A stretch of 64,000 nucleotides of DNA from Nonomuraea gerenzanensis (GTDB lineage Bacteria > Actinomycetota > Actinomycetes > Streptosporangiales > Streptosporangiaceae): the NCBI RefSeq assembly GCF_020215645.1, contig NZ_CP084058.1, positions 10,044,001 to 10,108,000 of the forward strand, given 5' to 3'. Position numbers and translations under genes: made by a program. How positions within the stretch are numbered: the stretch's first letter is position 1; each line of letters opens with the position of its first letter. Below are positions 59,346 to 64,000 of this stretch, one piece after another. The notes under the pieces were generated by a model, which saw nothing but the letters and a program-made list of their open reading frames with translations, was not told the origin of the DNA and did no database searches.

Positions 59346-59834
59346 CTACTTCTCGGCCGACTTCATCAGTTTCGCGTAGGCGAACTGCAGCCAGTCCGAG
59401 ACCGCCACCGCGGTCATCGTCGCCCCCACGAGCCTGGTCACCCGCGGGGCCAGCACGAGCCCGGCCGCGTACGCCGTGGCCACCCACTGGGCCAGGCAGA
59501 ACGGGCAGGCGAGCAGCTCACCGATGGCCCCGCGCGGCTTCTCCTGCACCTCAGAGGGGCCGCCCTGACCCTCGTACTGCGTGAACGGCGCCCGCAGCGG
59601 GCTGGTCACGGGGTCCTTGGCCAGGCGGCGCGAGACCTTGTGCGTGCAGGCCGCCATCAGCGCCAGGTCCATCAGGCTGACGTGCTCGGGGGCCTTGCGC
59701 CCCGCCAGCATCGCCACGGCGGCGGCGACCCCGACCGTTCCGCCGTACGCGCTGAGGAGGCCGACGTACCCTCCCAGCGGCCGGTCGTGACCGTTCTCGT
59801 AGGCCCGTTCCGTCTTTTCCAGAATGTCGGTCAT
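59346..59834 (-). CDS. DUF1360 family membrane protein
   Basis: The 162-residue protein has three membrane segments (YVGLLSAYGGTVGVAAAVAM, SLMDLALMAACTHKVSRRLA, CPFCLAQWVATAYAAGLVLA). The ELLACPFCLAQW cysteine motif (C-x2-C) and the charged KDPVTSPLRAPFT loop are DUF1360 hallmarks. The family is associated with sporulation-type genes in bacilli and is of unknown function here. ATG 59834 follows GGGGAG. Confidence 0.85.
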   Translation of the reverse strand: MTDILEKTERAYENGHDRPLGGYVGLLSAYGGTVGVAAAVAMLAGRKAPEHVSLMDLALMAACTHKVSRRLAKDPVTSPLRAPFTQYEGQGGPSEVQEKPRGAIGELLACPFCLAQWVATAYAAGLVLAPRVTRLVGATMTAVAVSDWLQFAYAKLMKSAEK

Positions 59835-59905
59835 AGCTCCCCGCGCTACCCAGGAAGCCCTGACCTCCAACGTCTAGTTGACGATCGTTTGGGTAGCCCG
59901 TCCAC

Positions 59906-60502
59906 ATGAGTAGCCACGGTCACGCGGTCACCGACGCCATCCTCGACACGCTCAAGCGCGCCAGTTCGGGGCTGAAGGACGCCGGGGTCAAATTCGCGCT
60001 GGCCGGCGGGTGTGCGGCTTACGCGCGTGGCGCGGCCCCCTCGCTGCATGACGTGGATTTCGTCCTCACCGAGCACGACGTCCCGGCCGCGCTGGAGGCG
60101 CTGCGCGGGCTGGGCTTCCAGACGGCCAAACCGCCGGAGGACTGGCTGGTCAAGGCGTACGACGACGGGCGGCTGGTGGATCTGATCTTCCGGGTGTCCG
60201 ACTTGGAGATCACCGACGCGCTGCTCGACCGGGCCGAGCCGTTGAAGGCGTCGGCGGTGATCGTCCCCGTGCTGGAGGCCACCGACCTGGTCATCTCCTG
60301 GTTGCTGCCGCTGTCGGAGCACGCCTGCGACTACGGGGCGCTGCTGGCCCAGGTGCGGGCGCTGCGCGAGCAGGTGGACTGGCCGCGGGTGGCCGCCGTG
60401 ACGGCCGACTCGCCGTACGCGACCACGTTCATCACGCTGCTGGAGCGGCTGGGCGTGCTGAACGAGCCGGTGGTGCCGTCGGGCGACCCCAAGTGGCCGT
60501 GA
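59906..60502 (+). CDS. Nucleotidyltransferase-fold protein
   Basis: The 198-residue protein has the motif ALAGGCAAYARGAAPSLHDVDFVL, corresponding to the G-G/S...D-x-D core of minimal nucleotidyltransferases (AbiEii/MNT-like). D-V-D are the probable metal ligands. Downstream helices (SWLLPLSEHACDYGALLAQ) are not assigned. No antitoxin-like neighbour is visible, so a toxin role is not supported. The stop codon lies inside the first copy of a 17-bp tandem repeat. Confidence 0.7.
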   Translation: MSSHGHAVTDAILDTLKRASSGLKDAGVKFALAGGCAAYARGAAPSLHDVDFVLTEHDVPAALEALRGLGFQTAKPPEDWLVKAYDDGRLVDLIFRVSDLEITDALLDRAEPLKASAVIVPVLEATDLVISWLLPLSEHACDYGALLAQVRALREQVDWPRVAAVTADSPYATTFITLLERLGVLNEPVVPSGDPKWP

Positions 60503-60539
60503 CAGCCAAGTGGCCGTGACAGCCAAGTGGCCGTGACGG
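60489..60539. repeat. 17-bp tandem repeat, three copies
   Basis: Three head-to-tail copies (60489-60505, 60506-60522, 60523-60539) differ at one base. The first contains the end and stop codon of the nucleotidyltransferase-like gene, so the array arose by duplication of the gene's 3' end. Confidence 0.85.
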
Positions 60540-60566
60540 CCCCGAGCAGGCCGCCGCCAGGCGTTG

Positions 60567-62768
60567 TCAGCCGCGGCGGGTGGCCGCCGTGACCCGCTTG
60601 AGGATGCGGTCCCACTCGGTGCCGAACGGGTTGTCCTGCACCATGTACGTCCACGTCGCCGTGGGCCGCTTCAGGTCCGGCTCCGGCGCCTCGAACGACT
60701 CCAGCGAGCGCTTCTCCACCTCGGCCAGCAGCGCTTTGTACTCCGCCACGGCCTCGCGCTGGAACTCGTCGACCGGGCTCATCCGGCCCAGTGCCCGCAG
60801 GTGGATGCCCTCGCGCAGGTCCGTCAGGAACGCCAGGTGCTCGGTCCAGCAGCGGTCGATGGCGTGCAGCACGATCTGGCGGGCCGTCTCGTCGCGGGTG
60901 TCGTCGGGCATCGAGGCCCAGCGCTCGGGGTCGGCCTCGGCCAGCGCCTTGGCGGCGGCGTCGCCGTGCAGCACCTTGTCGCGCCACTCCAGGATGAGCT
61001 CGCGCTGGTGCTCCAGCAGCCGGGTGTAACGCCACGTGTTGCGGTGGATCTCCAGGTTGACGCCCTCGGCGACGCGCTGTGCGTGCCCCACGAGGTACGC
61101 GCCGCGCCGGTGGCGGACGACCCCGTCGGCGTCGGCGGCGGGCGGGCGCTCGTCGGGGACGAACTGAGTGATCAGGTCGTCCTTCATGCTGACGAAGAAG
61201 ACCGAGCCGCCGGGGTCGCCCTGGCGGCCGGCGCGACCGCGCAGCTGGTCGTCCAGGCGGCTGCTGGCGTGGCGGCCCGAGCCGATCACGTAGAGGCCGC
61301 CCAGCTCCGCGACGCCCTCGCCCAGGCGGATGTCGGTGCCGCGACCGGCCATCTGGGTGGACACGGTCAGGGCGCCCCGCTCGCCCGCCCTGGCGATGAT
61401 CGCGGCCTCTTCGGCGTCGTTCTTGGCGTTGAGCACGACCGGCTCCAGGCCGCGCCGCTGCAGCAGCTTGGCGAGGTTCTCCGACTCGGCCACGTCGAGG
61501 GTGCCGATGAGGATGGGCCGGCCGGTCTCGTGCACGGCCTGGATCTCCTCCACCAGCGCCGCGTCCTTGTCGGGCACGGTCGGGTAGATGCGGTCGGGCT
61601 CGTCCACGCGCACGCACGGCCGGTTCGGCGGGATGACCGCCACCTTGAGCCCGTAGAACTCGCCGAGCTGCTCGCTGACGGCGACGGCCGTGCCGGTCAT
61701 GCCGCAGATCTGCGGGTAGCGGCGGATCAGGCCCTGCACGGTGATCGAGTCGAGGATCTCGCCCTTCTCGCTCGGCGGCAGCGCCTCCTTGGCCTCCACG
61801 GCCGCCTGCAGGCCGTTGGGCCAGCGCTGCAGCAGCGCCACCCGGCCGCGCGAGGGGTTGATGAGCTGCACCTTGCCGTCGCGCACGATGTAGTCGACGT
61901 CGCGGGCCAGCAGCGCGTGGGCGTGCAGGGCGAGGTTGAGCTCGATGAGCGTGCCGGGCTCGTGCTCGTCGTAGAGGTCGACGCCGAGCAGGTTCTCGAC
62001 GCTGTCGGCGCCCTTCGCGGTGAGGTAGACGTTGCGGGCCTGCTCGTCGATCTCGTAGTGGTAGCCGCGGACGAGCTGGCGCACCAGCGCCGCCATCTCC
62101 GGCACCGCGTTGCCTGGGTCGGCCGCCCCGGCCATCACCAGCGGCACGCGGGCCTCGTCGACGAGCACGGAGTCGGCCTCGTCGATCAGGGCCACCTCGG
62201 GCGCGGGCACGATGATCTCGCTCGCGTCCGTGCGCAGGCGGTCGCGCAGCACGTCGAAGCCGATCTCGCTGACCGGCCCGTACGTCACGTCACTGGCGTA
62301 GGCCGCGCGCCGCTCCTCCGGCGTGGAGTTCTGGTCGATCCAGCCCACGCTGACGCCGAGCGCCTCGTAGAAGGGGCCCATCCACTCGGCGTCGCGCCTG
62401 GCCAGGTAGTCGTTGACGGAGATCACGTGCACGCGCTTGCCCTGCAACGCGTAGCCGGCCGCCGCCATGGCCCCGGACAGGGTCTTGCCCTCACCGGTGG
62501 CCATCTCGGCGACCTTGCCGTCGAGCAGGGCGAGCGTGCCCAGCAGCTGCACGTCGTACGGGCGCAGGCCCAGGGTGCGGTCAGCGGCCTCGCGCGCGAC
62601 GGCACAGAACTCGGCCAGATCGCTCATGTCGGGCCTGGGCAGCTCGTCGAGCTTGCCGACTCTCTCCGCCCGGCCGTCGGCCGACTTGACGATCTTCTGG
62701 TAGGGCGTCAGAGGGACGCCTCCCGGACGATCCAGGAGGTTCCTCAGTATTCCCTTAATCGAGGCCAC
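60567..62768 (-). CDS. secA2: Accessory SecA ATPase (SecA2-like)
   Basis: The 733-residue ATPase has the SecA DEAD motor: Walker A GEGKT (K95), LIDEADS as the Walker B-type box, a preprotein-cross-linking region, NBD2 (SENLAKLLQRRGLEPVVL, VSTQMAGRGTDIRLGEGV) and the helical scaffold. It is shorter than SecA1 (about 900 residues) and lacks the C-terminal zinc-binding tail. SecA2 proteins export subsets of proteins in mycobacteria and other actinomycetes. GTG 62768 follows GGAGGAACT. No SecY2 or accessory genes adjoin it. Confidence 0.85.
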   Translation of the reverse strand: MASIKGILRNLLDRPGGVPLTPYQKIVKSADGRAERVGKLDELPRPDMSDLAEFCAVAREAADRTLGLRPYDVQLLGTLALLDGKVAEMATGEGKTLSGAMAAAGYALQGKRVHVISVNDYLARRDAEWMGPFYEALGVSVGWIDQNSTPEERRAAYASDVTYGPVSEIGFDVLRDRLRTDASEIIVPAPEVALIDEADSVLVDEARVPLVMAGAADPGNAVPEMAALVRQLVRGYHYEIDEQARNVYLTAKGADSVENLLGVDLYDEHEPGTLIELNLALHAHALLARDVDYIVRDGKVQLINPSRGRVALLQRWPNGLQAAVEAKEALPPSEKGEILDSITVQGLIRRYPQICGMTGTAVAVSEQLGEFYGLKVAVIPPNRPCVRVDEPDRIYPTVPDKDAALVEEIQAVHETGRPILIGTLDVAESENLAKLLQRRGLEPVVLNAKNDAEEAAIIARAGERGALTVSTQMAGRGTDIRLGEGVAELGGLYVIGSGRHASSRLDDQLRGRAGRQGDPGGSVFFVSMKDDLITQFVPDERPPAADADGVVRHRRGAYLVGHAQRVAEGVNLEIHRNTWRYTRLLEHQRELILEWRDKVLHGDAAAKALAEADPERWASMPDDTRDETARQIVLHAIDRCWTEHLAFLTDLREGIHLRALGRMSPVDEFQREAVAEYKALLAEVEKRSLESFEAPEPDLKRPTATWTYMVQDNPFGTEWDRILKRVTAATRRG

Positions 62769-62913
62769 AGTTCCTCCAACGCACGCTTCGCCGACACCGT
62801 TCCCTTCATTCGTCGGGGCCCGTCGCTTGGCCTTGGGGCCGGGGAGCGGAGCGACGATCCGGCAAGCGCCGCCGTACCGGACCTTAACTCATCCGGCGCC
62901 CTGGGCCGTCACA

Positions 62914-63774
62914 TCACGCGCTTTCCGCTCGTGCGGCGAGCACCGTGACGGCGGCCAGCAGCAACACGCAGCCGCACCAGGCCGCCGGGGTGAGCCGCTC
63001 GCCGAACAGCAGCACGCCCAGCAGCGCCGCGCCGACCGCCTCGCCGAGCGAGATGATCGACACGGTGGTGGCGCTCAGCGCGGTCAGCGCGCGGAAGAAC
63101 AGGCCGTACGCGAGCGCGGTCGGCACCGCGCCCAGGTAGACCAGCAGCGCCACGGACGTCCAGCTCACCTCGGGCACCACCCCTTCCGCCAGCGCGAACG
63201 GCGCCAGGCACACCGCGCCGACCACGAACCCGCCGACCGCCACGGCCCGCGAGTCGTCGTCCCTGCCGTGCCGGGACAGCAGCGTGACGCCCGCGTAGCC
63301 GGCGGCCGAGACCAGCGCGAAGGCGATGCCGAGCGGCGCCCCGGCCTGGAGCGCGGCCTCGCCGGTGAGCAGGAGCAGCCCGCCCAGCGCGACGGCCAGG
63401 GCGCACAGCGCGACCCGGCCGAGGCGCTCGCGCAGCAGGAAGCGGCTGCCCAGGGCGGTGAAGACCGGGGTGGCGCCCATCGTGACGACGGTCGCCAGGG
63501 CGACGCCCGAATGCGCGATCGCGGCGAAGTACGCGGTCTGGTAGACGGCCATCCCGGCGCCGACCAGCAGCGTCCGGCCGTTCCAGGTGAGCGGGGCGCT
63601 TCTGGTCAGGACGAGGAGGAAGACGGCGCCGAGCAGGTAGCGCCACAGGGAGACACCGACGGGGCCGAGGCCGCCGGTGTCGAACAGGAGGGAGCCGGCT
63701 GCGCCGCCGGTGCCCCAGGCGGTCGCGGCCACGGACACGTACAGGGCGCCCCGCCGGGCGGAGACATGGGTCAT
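62914..63774 (-). CDS. EamA-family (DMT superfamily) transporter
   Basis: The 286-residue protein has ten membrane helices in two EamA repeats (VSVAATAWGTGGAAGSLLFD and GIAFALVSAAGYAGVTLL start the repeats). It resembles RhtA/YdcZ-type exporters of amino acids or metabolites, but substrate is unknown. ATG 63774 is chosen; the longer frame to 63828 adds a hydrophilic segment without homology. Confidence 0.82.
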   Translation of the reverse strand: MTHVSARRGALYVSVAATAWGTGGAAGSLLFDTGGLGPVGVSLWRYLLGAVFLLVLTRSAPLTWNGRTLLVGAGMAVYQTAYFAAIAHSGVALATVVTMGATPVFTALGSRFLLRERLGRVALCALAVALGGLLLLTGEAALQAGAPLGIAFALVSAAGYAGVTLLSRHGRDDDSRAVAVGGFVVGAVCLAPFALAEGVVPEVSWTSVALLVYLGAVPTALAYGLFFRALTALSATTVSIISLGEAVGAALLGVLLFGERLTPAAWCGCVLLLAAVTVLAARAESA

Positions 63775-63868
63775 GACAGGGGTTCTCCGGAAGGAGTGGT
63801 CGGAATGGGCCCGGTGTGCGGGCAGCAACCACCCCCGGATCTGTCAGACCCGGAAAGCTGAGGAAGGG

Positions 63869-63886
63869 CCGCCCGCTAGCGGGCGG
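63869..63886. terminator. Palindromic hairpin near the window end
   Basis: CCGCCCGCT and AGCGGGCGG form an 18-bp perfect palindrome, about 40 bp beyond the stop of the partial minus-strand gene, consistent with a terminator for it. Confidence 0.55.
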
Positions 63887-63927
63887 GGGGCGGGGAGCAG
63901 ATCAGACGTCTCGGCACGGATGACAGC

Positions 63928-64000
63928 TTAGGGCTTGCGGGCGACTCCGCCCAGCAGCAGCTCCTCCCAGGGCGTGAGCGGGCCGGGCACGCGCTCGTCC
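63928..64000 (-). CDS. Partial C-terminus of an unidentified protein
   Basis: The minus-strand frame running in from the window edge ends at TAA (63928-63930) and encodes the residues DERVPGPLTPWEELLLGG followed by V-A-R-K-P. I do not recognise a family from this short piece. Frame continuity and the hairpin beyond it support a genuine gene end. Confidence 0.5.
   Translation of the reverse strand, partial: DERVPGPLTPWEELLLGGVARKP

Noticed and set aside
59906..60539. Toxin-antitoxin pair at the nucleotidyltransferase gene
   Set aside because: The flanking genes are DUF1360 (opposite strand) and SecA2 (opposite strand); no small antitoxin frame is visible.

Overview
The window is GC-rich DNA with actinobacterial gene density and codon use. 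DUF5302, a PucR regulator, an NgcEFG-type sugar importer, SecA2, lysine 6-transaminase, a DUF4032 kinase-like protein and a c-di-AMP riboswitch of the actinomycete type together suggest a filamentous actinomycete, probably Streptosporangiales (Nonomuraea-like). That placement is inference from gene content; no rRNA is present. The region looks like ordinary chromosome: no complete mobile element, no CRISPR array and no large biosynthetic cluster, but two gene remnants.

Layout. 1-6 kb: end of a LuxR-type regulator, an XRE/PNPOx protein, type II NADH dehydrogenase, lysine 6-transaminase, a DUF308 membrane protein and an ORF12/LpqF-like serine hydrolase. 6-12.3 kb: a NarL-type two-component pair, a DUF418 membrane protein, an SPFH / ribbon-helix-helix-like / GPP34 operon behind two abutting palindromes, and a DUF4097 lipoprotein. 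12.3-17.6 kb: TrhA (hemolysin III), a penicillin-binding protein, a spermidine-synthase-like protein, pirin, an NTF2-like remnant, a Cu/Zn-SOD-like protein and a pterin dehydratase. 17.6-25.6 kb: an NgcEFG-type importer with a 17-bp operator, then a five-gene putative catabolic island (alkyl-sulfatase-like hydrolase, class III aminotransferase, PfkB kinase, TetR regulator, class II aldolase).

25.6-36 kb: a DUF885 peptidase-like protein divergent from a DUF4032 kinase-like protein, an NmrA/HxlR pair, an operon of three Roadblock/LC7 proteins plus a PATAN-winged-helix protein without a GTPase, an alpha/beta hydrolase whose leader is a 27-bp perfect palindrome, a ydaO riboswitch upstream of a secreted double-psi beta-barrel protein, a MreB paralogue with a degenerate active site, and a STAS protein lacking its phosphorylatable serine. 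36-47 kb: a 14-bp tandem repeat array, a MacB-type efflux operon divergent from its likely OmpR/kinase regulators, small metabolic enzymes, a frameshifted beta-helix pseudogene and tRNA-Lys.

47-64 kb: a MoxR/VWA pair, a NERD protein, a TetR regulator and a three-gene acyl-CoA dehydrogenase operon with near-identical operators, a GNAT acetyltransferase, an unusual pseudokinase/STAND-remnant/WD40 membrane protein, a PucR regulator, a DUF1360 protein, a nucleotidyltransferase-like protein, SecA2, an EamA exporter and the end of one more gene.

The strongest candidates for undescribed biology are the GTPase-less Roadblock operon (29.6-31.5 kb), the doubly inactive pseudokinase/STAND protein (55.2-57.7 kb), the sulfatase/aminotransferase/kinase/aldolase island (20.9-25.6 kb), and the palindrome that also encodes a six-codon leader peptide (32.44-32.47 kb).
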